This document shows positions 43,874 through 54,264 of a stretch of 64,000 nucleotides of DNA, piece after piece. How positions within the stretch are numbered: position 1 is the stretch's first letter; every line of letters begins with the position of its first letter. The notes below the pieces were generated by a model that saw only the letters and a list, made by a program, of their open reading frames with translations, made no database searches and had not been told where the DNA came from. The stretch covers positions 22,488,371-22,552,370 of the forward strand of contig OY757939.1 in NCBI GenBank assembly GCA_963585895.1, written 5' to 3'. The DNA is from Sepioteuthis lessoniana. Lineage: Eukaryota > Mollusca > Cephalopoda > Myopsida > Loliginidae. The position numbers and the translations under genes are program-made.

Positions 43874-44313
43874 TGTGTGTGTCAGCTAAAAAGTTTTTAG
43901 GCTGACCGAGATACTTCTGTGGTATGTGACTAAATGAGATTTATTTTCTAGCAGTTCTTCTTACAGTCTACACACTTTTCCATTGATGTTTCAATGCTTG
44001 GGTCCCCTTGGTCAAAAAAGTTATCAAGAGCAGACTCCTAACAAGCAGGGGTGTCAAAGTTGTTAAATGTATGTGTTGTTTGGTATACAAATCTTACATA
44101 GTCATTTTTTGATCATCTAATTTCTCAATATAATAAGTAAAACTATGAAATGTTTATTAGCATCCTTTATGCCTCCTAAATAGAAGTATCAAAATCATCA
44201 TGGAAGTCTGGACTTCTCTTACTATGAGAACAAAATAGGTTTACATGTGTTTTTGATAAAATACAGTGAGAATCAATGTGGAGAGTGTCAGGTGATAGTG
44301 ATGTGGTATATTT

Positions 44314-44501
44314 GAGGGTCATTCAAAAAGTTCTAAGCTTCACTGAGCAAAAAGAGTAAAACTGAACATTTTTGTCATCGCAACACAGTACCACTTATGA
44401 CACTAGAGAAATCTGAATTAGTTTTTCTAGTTTTATTAGAAGTGGTAGTGTTGCTACTACTTCTTTCTTGATGAGGCTTGGAACTTCTTGAACAACTCTT
44501 G
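44314..44501. mobile_element. Mariner-type MITE
   Basis: GAGGGTCATTCAAAAAGTTC at the left pairs imperfectly with the inverse of GGAACTTCTTGAACAACTC at the right. Such GAGGGT-TTCAAAAAGTTC ends are typical of mariner elements. No coding sequence. Confidence 0.72.
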
Positions 44502-44554
44502 TATAAAATCTTGGTAAAATAAGTTCCAAGAGCAACAAAGGTCAATTGAGATAC

Positions 44555-44880
44555 TTACTGGTGGTGAGGCTCCAGTTCTAGAACTTTTGGAGTGTGGAGT
44601 ACCCCTTCATAGCCATTACTCTCAGCTCCACGCTGACTCAAATAGATCTGTTTGCAAATTATTTGTAGTGGATGTGAATGCTTAAAATTATGTAACTGTT
44701 AAATAGAAATAGCTTGCAAACGAAAATGATTATTATAAACAATTAAAGAAAAAAAAGATTGTGATTGAACATTGAAAATATAGTTATGGTCATAATCAAA
44801 CGATTATAAATTAATCAAATTTTGACATTAAATAACACAAGGAGTTGATAAACCATTAAATAAATAAACCAATTCAAACC
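44555..44880 (+). repeat. LH element copy with SINE-A-like tail
   Basis: It has GGTGGTGAGGCTCCAGTTCT, AGTACCCCTTCATAGCC, CAAATAGATCTGTTTGC, a TTAAATAGAAATAGCTTG core and the tail GACATTAAATAACAC with AACCATTAAATAAATAAACC. Confidence 0.8.
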
Positions 44881-44889
44881 AAAACTTTC

Positions 44890-46613
44890 TCCTTCCTATT
44901 TCTCTCTCTCTCTCTCTCTCTATTTCTCTCTCTCTCTATTTCTCTCTCTTTCTATTTCTCTCTCTCTCTTTCTATTTCTCTCTCTCTCTATTTCTCTCTT
45001 TCTATTTCTCTCTATTTCTCTCTTTCTATTTCTCTCTATTTCTCTCTCTCTATTTCTCTCTTTCTTTCTCTCTCCCCCCTCTCTTTCTCTCTCTCTCTCC
45101 CTCTTTCTATTTCTCTCTCTCTCCCCCTCTTTCTATTTCTCTCTCTCTCTCCCTCTTTCTATTTCTCTCTCTCTCTCCCTCTTTCTATTTCTCTCTCTCT
45201 CCCTCTTTCTATTTCTCTCTCTCTCCCTCTTTCTATTTCTCTCTCTCTCCCTCTTTCTATTTCTCTCTCTCTCTCCCTCTTTCTATTTCTCTCTCTCTCT
45301 CCCTCTTTCTATTTCTCTCTCTCTCTCCCTCTTTCTATTTCTCTCTCTCTCTCCCTCTTTCTATTTCTCTCTCTCTCTCCCTCTTTCTATTTCTCTCTCT
45401 CTCTCCCTCTTTCTATTTCTCTCTCTCTCTCCCTCTTTCTATTTCTCTCTCTCTCCCTCTTTCTATTTCTCTCTCTCTCCCTCTTTCTATTTCTCTCTCT
45501 CTCCCTCTTTCTATTTCTCTCTCTCTCCCTCTTTCTATTTCTCTCTCTCTCCCTCTTTCTATTTCTCTCTCTCTCCCTCTTTCTATTTCTCTCTCTCTCC
45601 CTCTTTCTATTTCTCTCTCTCTCCCTCTTTCTATTTCTCTCTCTCTCCCTCTTTCTATTTCTCTCTCTCTCCCTCTTTCTATTTCTCTCTCTCTCCCTCT
45701 TTCTATTTCTCTCTCTCTCCCTCTTTCTATTTCTCTCTCTCTCCCTCTTTCTATTTCTCTCTCTCTCCCTCTTTCTATTTCTCTCTCTCTCCCTCTTTCT
45801 ATTTCTCTCTCTCTCCCTCTTTCTATTTCTCTCTCTCTCCCTCTTTCTATTTCTCTCTCTCTCCCTCTTTCTATTTCTCTCTCTCTCCCCCTCTTTCTAT
45901 TTCTCTCTCTCTCCCCCTCTTTCTATTTCTCTCTCTCTCTCCCTCTTTCTATTTCTCTCTCTCTCCCTCTTTCTATTTCTCTCTCTCTCTCCCTCTTTCT
46001 ATTTCTCTCTCTCTCTCCCTCTTTCTATTTCTCTCTCTCTCCCTCTTTCTATTTCTCTCTCTCTCCCTCTTTCTATTTCTCTCTCTCTCCCTCTTTCTAT
46101 TTCTCTCTCTCTCCCTCTTTCTATTTCTCTCTCTCTCCCTCTTTCTATTTCTCTCTCTCTCCCTCTTTCTATTTCTCTCTCTCTCCCTCTTTCTATTTCT
46201 CTCTCTCCCTCTTTCTATTTCTCTCTCTCTCCCTCTTTCTATTTCTCTCTCTCTCCCTCTTTCTATTTCTCTCTCTCTCCCTCTTTCTATTTCTCTCTCT
46301 CTCCCTCTTTCTATTTCTCTCTCTCTCCCTCTTTCTATTTCTCTCTCTCTCCCTCTTTCTATTTCTCTCTCTCTCCCTCTTTCTATTTCTCTCTCTCTCC
46401 CTCTTTCTATTTCTCTCTCTCCCTCTTTCTATTTCTCTCTCTCTCCCTCTTTCTATTTCTCTCTGTCTTTCTATTTCTCTCTCTCTCTCTCTCTCTCTAT
46501 TTCTCTCTCTCTCTCTCTCTCTCCGTCTTTCTATTTCTCTCTCTCTCTCTCTCTCTCCGTCTTTCTATTTCTCTCTCTCTCCGTCTTTCTATTTCTCTCT
46601 CTCTCCGTCTTTC

Positions 46614-46648
<35 letters not shown>

Positions 46649-46925
46649 CTTTCTATTTCTCTCTCTCTCTCCGTCTTTCTATTTCTCTCTCTCTCTCTCT
46701 CTCTCTCTCCGTCTTTCTATTTCTCTCTCTCTCTCCGTCTTTCTATTTCTCTCTCTCTCTCCGTCTTTCTATTTCTCTCTCTCTCTCCGTCTTTCTATTT
46801 CTCTCTCTCTCTCCGTCTTTCTATTTCTCTCTCTCTCTCCGTCTTTCTATTTCTCTCTCTCTCTCCGTCTTTCTATTTCTCTCTCTCTCTCCGTCTTTCT
46901 ATTTCTCTCTCTCTCTCCGTCTTTC

Positions 46926-46960
<35 letters not shown>

Positions 46961-47437
46961 CTTTCTATTTCTCTCTCTCTCTCCGTCTTTCTATTTCTCT
47001 CTCTCTCTCCGTCTTTCTATTTCTCTCTCTCTCTCTCTCTCCGTCTTTCTATTTCTCTCTCTCTCTCTCTCTCTCCCTCTCCGTCTTTCTATTTCTCTCT
47101 CTCTCTCTCCCTCTCCGTCTTTCTATTTCTCTCTCTCTCTCTCCGTCTTTCTATTTCTCTCTCTCTCTCCGTCTTTCTATTTCTCTCTCTCTCTCCGTCT
47201 TTCTATTTCTCTCTCTCTCTCCGTCTTTCTATTTCTCTCTCTCTCTCCGTCTTTCTATTTCTCTCTCTCTCTCCGTCTTTCTATTTCTCTCTCTCTCTCT
47301 CTCTCTCTCCGTCTTTCTATTTCTCTCTCTCTCTCTCTCCGTCTTTCTATTTCTCTCTCTCTCTCTCTCCGTCTTTCTATTTCTCTCTCTCTCTCTCTCC
47401 GTCTTTCTATTTCTCTCTCTCTCTCTCTCCGTCTTTC

Positions 47438-47480
<43 letters not shown>

Positions 47481-47843
47481 CTTTCTATTTCTCTCTCTCT
47501 CTCTCTCCCCGTCTTTCTATTTCTCTCTCTCTCTCCGTCTTTCTATTTCTCTCTCTCTCTCTCCGTCTTTCTATTTCTCTCTCTCTCTCCGTCTTTCTAT
47601 TTCTCTCTCTCTCTCTCTCTCTCTCCGTCTTTCTATTTCTCTCTCTCTCTCTCTCCGTCTTTCTATTTCTCTCTCTCTCTCTCTCCGTCTTTCTATTTCT
47701 CTCTCTCTCTCTCTCCGTCTTTCTATTTCTCTCTCTCTCTCTCTCCGTCTTTCTATTTCTCTCTCTCTCTCTCTCCGTCTTTCTATTTCTCTCTCTCTCT
47801 CTCTCCGTCTTTCTATTTCTCTCTCTCTCTCTCTCCGTCTTTC

Positions 47844-47878
<35 letters not shown>

Positions 47879-48977
47879 CTTTCTATTTCTCTCTCTCTCT
47901 CTCTCCCCGTCTTTCTATTTCTCTCTCTCTCTCCGTCTTTCTATTTCTCTCTCTCTCTCCGTCTTTCTATTTCTCTCTCTCTCTCCGTCTTTCTATTTCT
48001 CTCTCTCTCTCCGTCTTTCTATTTCTCTCTCTCTCTCCGTCTTTCTATTTCTCTCTCTCTCTCTCTCCGTCTTTCTATTTCTCTCTCTCTCTCTCTCTCT
48101 CCGTCTTTCTATTTCTCTCTCTCTCTCTCTCTCTCCGTCTTTCTATTTCTCTCTCTCTCTCCCTCTCTCTCTCCGTCTTTCTATTTCTCTCTCTCTCTCC
48201 GTCTTTCTATTTCTCTCTCTCTCTCCGTCTTTCTATTTCTCTCTCTCTCTCCGTCTTTCTATTTCTCTCTCTCTCTCCGTCTTTCTATTTCTCTCTCTCT
48301 CTCTCCGTCTTTCTATTTCTCTCTCTCTCTCCGTCTTTCTATTTCTCTCTCTCTCTCCGTCTTTCTATTTCTCTCTCTCTCTCCGTCTTTCTATTTCTCT
48401 CTCTCTCTCCGTCTTTCTATTTCTCTCTCTCTCTCCGTCTTTCTATTTCTCTCTCTCTCTCCGTCTTTCTATTTCTCTCTCTCTCTCCGTCTTTCTATTT
48501 CTCTCTCTCTCTCCGTCTTTCTATTTCTCTCTCTCTCTCCGTCTTTCTATTTCTCTCTCTCTCTCCGTCTTTCTATTTCTCTCTCTCTCTCCGTCTTTCT
48601 ATTTCTCTCTCTCTCTCCGTCTTTCTATTTCTCTCTCTCTCTCCGTCTTTCTATTTCTCTCTCTCTCTCCGTCTTTCTATTTCTCTCTCTCTCTCTCTCT
48701 CCGTCTTTCTATTTCTCTCTCTCTCTCTCTCTCCGTCTTTCTATTTCTCTCTCTCTCTCTCTCTCCGTCTTTCTATTTCTCTCTCTCTCTCTCTCTCCGT
48801 CTTTCTATTTCTGTCTCTCTCTCTCTCCGTCTTTCTATTTCTCTCTCTCTCTCTCTCTCTCTCCGTCTTTCTATTTCTCTCTCTCTCTCTCTCTCTCTCC
48901 GTCTTTCTATTTCTCTCTCTCTCTCTCTCTCTCCGTCTTTCTATTTCTCTCTCTCTCTCTCTCTCTCTCCGTCTTTC

Positions 48978-49014
<37 letters not shown>

Positions 49015-49256
49015 CTTTCTATTTCTCTCTCTCTCTATTTCTCTCTCTCTCCGTCTTTCTATTTCTCTCTCTCTCCCTCTTTCTATTTCTCTCTCTCTCC
49101 GTCTTTCTATTTCTCTCTCTCTCCCTCTTTCTATTTCTCTCCCTCTTTCTATTTCTCTCTCTCTCTTTCTCTCTCTCTATTTCTCTTTCTTTCTCTCTCT
49201 CTCTCTCTCTCCGTCTTTCTCTCCCTCTCTCTTTCTTTCTCTCTCTCTCTTCCTTT
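44890..49256. repeat. 4.4-kb CT-rich minisatellite array
   Basis: The plus strand is almost pure pyrimidine. An irregular start (to about 45060) leads into a block with the 24-mer unit CTTTCTATTTCTCTCT + CTCTCCCT (to about 46460). A second block, to about 49020, has the same unit but CCGT in place of CCCT and variable CT-run length. A mixed end follows. Roughly 160-180 units. The only open frame across it (minus, Arg/Glu/Lys) is a composition artefact. Confidence 0.97.
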
Positions 49257-49257
49257 T

Positions 49258-49440
49258 GATACATTTGAGAATAAAACAATAATATTAGAAATCAACACCA
49301 TATACTAAGTAAACCTTTATTTCTTTGTGATATATAATACACATTGCAAGATTTTAAACCCATTAGTGTTGTATAGTTACAACCATAACATTGCATTAAT
49401 GAATAAGATGTTATTGTTTGTTGTGTCTCCTTGAGCATCT
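49258..49440 (+). repeat. Unclassified interspersed repeat R5, copy 3
   Basis: It starts directly at the end of the minisatellite with GATACATTTGAGAATAAAAC and continues AATATTAGAAATCAACACC and GATATATAATACACATTGCA, matching 6840-7010. Confidence 0.75.
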
Positions 49441-49539
49441 CCCTTTTTTACTATCTTCTCACATCAATCTGAGAAAAAAAAGTGAATCTTTGCACAGAAC
49501 ATATATAGTATTTATACAAAATCTATATACAGATCACCC

Positions 49540-49935
49540 TAGTCAACTAGGGCTGTAGAATACACTGACTGCATCTCTGCAGAGAGGTAAGACCCCTCCC
49601 AATGAGTGTCCTGGATATGACATTAAACCATCTGATGGCGAGCCTCCAGCCTTGGAGATTTGAGGAATACGGGGTACCCTTTCATTGCGATTGCTCCTCT
49701 CAGACCTGGAGTAGTAGCACCATATAGGTTCCTATCTATGGGTCAAATAGAACAAACTGTGTGTAAACAAATGACCGATGTTAAATTGTGACTGTTATAT
49801 AGAAATACTTGAAACCATTTAACTGTGTGCATAAAAGAGCTCAAGCTTTTTTAAGAATGTTATCTACAAATTGTTTTTTGGCATTGAATAATCTACAATG
49901 GTTGATATGCAATAAGACCCAACCCAACCAAACTA
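49540..49935 (+). repeat. LH element, long form with SINE-A-like tail
   Basis: It has AGTCAACTAGGGCTGTAGAA, GACTGCATCTCTGCAGAG, CCTGGATATGACATTAAACC and CTATCTATGGGTCAAATAG. The core has AAACTGTGTGTAAACAAATG. The tail is GGCATTGAATAATC with TGGTTGATATGCAATAAGAC. Confidence 0.88.
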
Positions 49936-49939
49936 TGTA

Positions 49940-51260
49940 CAGATAAAAATCTGTCAAGTAATTTATCTGATAGTTCCCAAAAATGCCCTCTTAAATTCTT
50001 TTTCTTAACATTATTTTAAAATCATCTTATTCAATCTTGAAACTTTTTACAGTTACTGTTTTTGATCTGATTAGGCAATTTGTTCCAAAAATAAATTACT
50101 CTGAGAAAAAAAAAATCCAATTAGTTAATAAACTTAGTTTTTGAAATCTGTCTTTACAGTAAATTTCCTCTTCAGAAATTATCTATATACATATCAGTAC
50201 TTCTGTTTTTCAATGGATTTGTAAATGCAGAAGCATTGACTAAAATATTTTAAATCTCTCAAATAAATGGAACAAAGCATAGAAAAGAAAAAAACTAATG
50301 AATAAGTTGAAAGGAAAGAATTTTTTTTTTAAAGTGACACAGAAAACTGGAGTATATCAAGTTACAGTGAGAAGACAGGGAGGGGAACAGATAAAAGATT
50401 AAATGAATTTAATTATTGGCACACAAAATGCATTTCTGAATCTTTGTACAAAATTCATTTAGGGTTGCCAGAAAAACACTGGGTCAGTTGCCCCTTCCAT
50501 CTTTGTATGGGGTCATCTCTTATGCCTACTATTTAAAAAAAAAAAAAGTGTCAACAGGAATTTTAAAAAGATCATCTTATTATTCTTATTTTTTACATGG
50601 AATTTCTTGATTTCTTGATTTCTTTGTTTAATATTATGAATATTTTAAAGCCTCTTTGGTGTTTTTGTTTCTCTTTACTAAACAACTTCACTTACCTGAA
50701 AAAGAAAATTCATTTCAACAATCCACTGGTTGCAGATAGTGGCTACTTGAGCAACTACTGATGTTTCATTCAAACTTAATAGATGAAAATTTGTGATCTC
50801 ATAAGCTCAAAAAATGTCTCCACTTATGATTTAGTTTGCATTAAAAAAAAAAAAAAAACCCACACACACACGTCATTCACCCAAGCTGACCATATCATTA
50901 GACACTCAATTGCTGGCTACTTTGGACAAACTAGAACTTATTGATTCACATTTTCTCATATTTTAAAACTCTTTATAAAAAATGAATAAAAAATCTCTTT
51001 GTAGACGCATGCCATGTAGTGTTTTCTTTTCTTTTTTTTTTTTTTCTTCTTTAATTTTTATTTATTTATTTTTTACTATTACTACCTGGAAGAATATTTC
51101 ATTTAGAAGCATGTCAACTATTTTAGTGAAAGGATTGTCATGATGGTCATTCAGTGTAGTTTTATCCACCACCTTCACCCTAACGGCAGTTTCCTCTGTT
51201 TCTTTGTTTAACACTAGGCAGTCAAAGATTTCTAAAAATCTTCTTTTACAGTCAGTTCTA
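49940..51260. other. Unannotated intron sequence
   Basis: AT-rich with A and T homopolymers (near 50325, 50530, 50845, 51035). No exon or recognised repeat. The 137-residue minus-strand frame near 51062-51475 partly overlays a SINE-C and is not a gene. Confidence 0.5.
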
Positions 51261-51267
51261 AGAGCTA

Positions 51268-51535
51268 GGGAGTGCTTGGTGTAACAGTTATTTTTGTTGA
51301 AAGTTGAATCCCTAAACAAGTTAGTGTTTCCCTTTTGCACTAATACTCTTGGCAAAAGCATAAATCCATCTCTTCTCTCACCAGTTGTGAGTAAATTGTA
51401 CAACAAACTGAGTTCTTTAGTCTTGCTATGACAACTAATCCAGAAGAATTCAAAACCACCAGTACTCTGTTTCAAAATTGACTTTGTGTCACATCTTGTT
51501 CCTGATTGAGAGTAGCTAAATACATAATCTCCTTA
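51268..51535 (+). repeat. SINE-C copy
   Basis: It has GTGTAACAGTTATTTTTGTTG, TTGCACTAATACTCTTGGC, AAATTGTACAACAAACTGAG, GAATTCAAAACC and GTGTCACATCTTG. Confidence 0.72.
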
Positions 51536-51616
51536 GAATTATGGAAAACTATCAAAGGACTTTATTATTACTACTACTACCAATTTTGACTAGTAGTTTT
51601 AATACTTTTAATTTTT

Positions 51617-51812
51617 AGTTGGTTTTTGCATTTTTATGTGAACATGTCCATGTGTTTGCTCTAAATACTGTGTAAATTTTGTGTTTTAAGACAATGTAAA
51701 GTATATAAATTATTTTTTGTTTGTACAATCCAATACAAAGAATTTTTTTTTCTTTTTTAGAATTTCATTGTCCAAAGTTAGGAGTTCATGTTATACACAA
51801 ATAATTACGGGA
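51617..51812 (+). repeat. Unclassified repeat R8, copy 2
   Basis: Matches 42390-42648 in the same orientation (TTTTTATGTGAACATG, AATACTGTGTAAATTTTG, CATTGTCCAAAGTTAGGAG). Confidence 0.65.
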
Positions 51813-52129
51813 TTTAAAAATGCACTGAAATTACTATGAAAATAGTTTTAACTTTACAGACTTCACTGGAGAATTCTAGGTGATTTGGGCTAATTGTTTG
51901 ACAATGTGGTTTGGGTAGGAGACTCTCCAAACACTGATCTCAAATTGATTTATCATCAAACTTAATGGGAAATAGGATGGACAGATTTAGTGTGACATAT
52001 ACATCTAAATAAACAAACCAAGCAGTCACAGGCTAATTTGACCTTCCCCATACTTAACATATACCTCCCAAATGAAGAGCTCAGTGCCAGGTGTCCAAAC
52101 AGCAGATATATAAAGATTAGGTACCTGTT

Positions 52130-52395
52130 GTGTAATCATTATCGTCATATAAAGTGGACACAACAACTCTAGTTCAAATCCTGGACGAGGCTGTTTGCAT
52201 TTCACATATCATTAATAACCTTGGGGAAGGTATGAATCTGACTATTCTCCCTCCAACTATGGGTAGGGCAGACTGGGTTTTTTAACCTTGGTTTGGCAAT
52301 CAGTCTAGAAGAAGAAAAACTCTGAATTCAAACCATAAAAATTGACCTTGTGTCATCATATCTTGCTTGTGTGGAGGGGTTGGAGAAATACATAA
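52130..52395 (+). repeat. SINE-C copy
   Basis: It has GTTCAAATCCTGGACGAGGC, TTTCACATATCATTAATAAC, GGGAAGGTATGAATC, GGTAGGGCAGACTGGG, AAAACTCTGAATTCAAACC and GTGTGGAGGGGTTGG. Confidence 0.86.
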
Positions 52396-52524
52396 AACTC
52401 AATTAAAGATACTTGGATACCAGAAAATTTTCATTCAACATAATGTTTCTAGTTCATTTTTTGTTGCTTCTCTTATAGCATATCAATTCTTTAAAAAAAA
52501 GAATTTTTAATTCTTTTTCACAAA

Positions 52525-52615
52525 AACTTTACTCCTGATGATGACTTAAAGTCGAAAATAGTTGAGAAGTCAAAGAAATAAATAATACAAAAAATATTCC
52601 TATTTGTTTGATCAC
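52525..52615 (+). repeat. Repeat end with hammerhead-like core
   Basis: CTGATGA (52535-52541), a GACTTAAAGTC hairpin (52543-52553) and GAAA (52554-52557) stand in hammerhead order. They are followed by an AGTC at 52568-52571 and an AAATAAATAATAC run. A convincing helix III or I is not seen. A (TA)n(CA)n tract follows at 52618-52656. Confidence 0.5.
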
Positions 52616-52616
52616 T

Positions 52617-52654
<38 letters not shown>

Positions 52655-52662
52655 GAGAAAGA

Positions 52663-52855
52663 AATTAAAATCTCACCACTTTTTATTATAGTCTCCTTAC
52701 CAAATGTTTCATGTATCAATCATTGGATGAAACTGAATAAGGGCCAGCAAGAGATACCATCATGAAATGAAATTTCTAATTCCATCTGATGATTTTATCT
52801 TAGTTGATACCTAAACTTCTAGTCATGAGACTATAATAAAAAGTGAGATTTTGAT
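52663..52855. mobile_element. Foldback MITE next to the last exon
   Basis: AATTAAAATCTCACCACTTT and TTTATTATAGTCTC at the left are mirrored by GAGACTATAATAAAAAGTGA and GATTTTGATT at the right. The right end is about 130 bp before the acceptor of the RS exon. Confidence 0.82.
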
Positions 52856-52988
52856 TTTTTTTTTTTTTTTAAATACTTCTCTGCTAGTTAACATTTGAGC
52901 ACTTTTTGATTCATCAAACGTTTTTAAATAATTTGTTTATCCTCATATAAGAATTTTTAAAATTCTTGTTCTATTTTTCTTATTATAG

Positions 52989-53714
52989 GCACAAAAAACA
53001 CAAGAAACATAAAAAGGGTCAAAAATCGTCCAAAGAACGAGAACTGAGCTCAAAATCCAGCAAGCGGAAGAACCATTCAGATTCTGATACAGAAATATCA
53101 ACTAGTAAGACAAAAAGCCAAGAAAGCAGTAAAAGTAGTCATGATGACACTACCAAAAACAATAGCCTGTCTTCCAGGGGGGGAGATACAGAAAAGGGGC
53201 GTGACTCTTCTAAGACACGAACTTCTGAGCACAAGGAAGAGTATCACCGGGGGGAAGGGGAAAGAGACTCTAGACAGAGCCACCGGTCTCATTCACAACA
53301 GAGGCAGCGTGAGCACAGCTCAAACAGAAGTGAGAGCCGGCAAAGGCGCTCATCGCACAGAGCCAGCCATTCACGCTCCAAGTCTCCATCCTCTCAGACT
53401 GATGCAAAGCGACAGTCGAGGAATCGACGGGAAGGGAGTAGGTCACATTCAAAATCACGCACACAGGCCAGGGACCGGTGCTCACGTTCCAAGTCTGGTT
53501 CTGAGCATGAACGAAATCGAGCCAGGTCTAAATCTGATGATGACAGGGATGCAAGTAGACCTCGCTCGACTTCGCGGTCAAGACAGAGAAGCGGATCTCC
53601 TGAAGACCATTCAAGGAGTGAACGTAGGAGGGGACGATCAAGAAGACATTCATCATCTTCATCCTCATCATCATCACACCACCGGACAAGGAGTCGTCCA
53701 CATCGCCGCCGTAG
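52989..53714 (+). CDS. PPIG: RS cyclophilin, long RS-domain exon (last one visible)
   Basis: After TTCTTATTATAG the exon encodes KHKKHKKHKKGQKSSKERE, then a Ser/Lys/Asp region with SDSDTEIS. It continues into a classical RS domain (SRSKSPSS, RSRSK, RSTSRSRQRSGSP), a Ser run and HRTRSRPHRRR. The exon may end at the TAG|GTAAGA donor after 53714, two bases into a codon, implying another exon beyond 64 kb. If the intron is retained, the next codons are AGG TAA, so the protein would stop at 53718. I favour splicing because the donor is strong and no AATAAA follows closely. Base composition is much richer in G and C than the flanks. The domain is expected to be disordered and heavily phosphorylated. 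Confidence 0.92.
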
Positions 53715-53967
53715 GTAAGAACATGTTCCGCATTACATTCACTTTCATGTTTGAAATTTTCTCGAGGTTTGTATTTGTCCATCAAAAATTAAATAACAGT
53801 TGGTCACTGTTATGTTCTTCAGAATGAAACACAGAGAGAAACAAATTATTGTAATCAATAGCATAACTAATGTCATATTTCTTGTTTGTCAAATTTGTTC
53901 CTCATATAATGTAGCAGCAATGCGTATATACCACTTAGAAGAGTCCATTTTTGACTAATGAGTATAA

Positions 53968-54170
53968 CTCCCAGGACGGGTCATACCAAAGACTTAAAAG
54001 TGGTACTTGATACCTCCTTGCTTAACACTCAGCATTATAAGGTACGTATCAAGGGTAAAGTGGAGCAATCCAGGGAAAGGAGTAGCGCCCTCCCCTACAC
54101 CTCAGTGTAGTTGCTACTGAAAAGGGAGCCTTCTGGTCGCCCTTGACAACAGTCGCCAACTTTACTTATT
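53968..54170 (+). repeat. SINE-B copy, 5'-truncated
   Basis: It has GGTCATACCAAAGACTTAAA, CTTGCTTAACACTCAGC, GGAGCAATCCAGGGAAAGG, CCCCTACACCTCAGTGTAG and CAGTCGCCAACTTTACTTA. Confidence 0.88.
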
Positions 54171-54264
54171 TTTACTAGTTATTTACCCTGAAAAAAAAAC
54201 CAGATATACCTGCATTTCTAGACGATGATTCTTTTAGAAAACAAACTAAACATTATATTAATCA

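Larger units (their letters stand above)
3660..53714 (+). other. PPIG: Gene span: PPIG/NKTR-type RS cyclophilin (partial, 5' end missing)
   Basis: Eleven exons joined by canonical AG/GT boundaries keep one frame for about 807 codons. The order is cyclophilin fold, Ser/Lys linker, RPEEIP motif, GRKIKGRG motif, TPPHW...WLKGDK motif, then an Arg/Ser/Asp-rich tail. This order is the hallmark of vertebrate PPIG and NKTR and of insect Moca-cyp, which are nuclear peptidyl-prolyl isomerases associated with SR proteins and CLK kinases. The N-terminal part of the fold, before the GEKG motif, is not in the window, so transcription starts upstream. Invertebrates usually have one gene corresponding to both PPIG and NKTR, so the symbol is approximate. 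No second host gene is visible on either strand. Confidence 0.9.

Noticed and set aside
44890-49256. CRISPR-like array
   Set aside because: Unit and spacer are not distinguishable, the sequence is low-complexity, and the locus is eukaryotic.
49019-49279. Arg/Glu/Lys open frame on the minus strand
   Set aside because: It is the end of the CT array read backwards.
53141-53827. 228-residue alternate frame over the last RS exon
   Set aside because: It is out of phase with the upstream exons. The RS frame is the conserved one.
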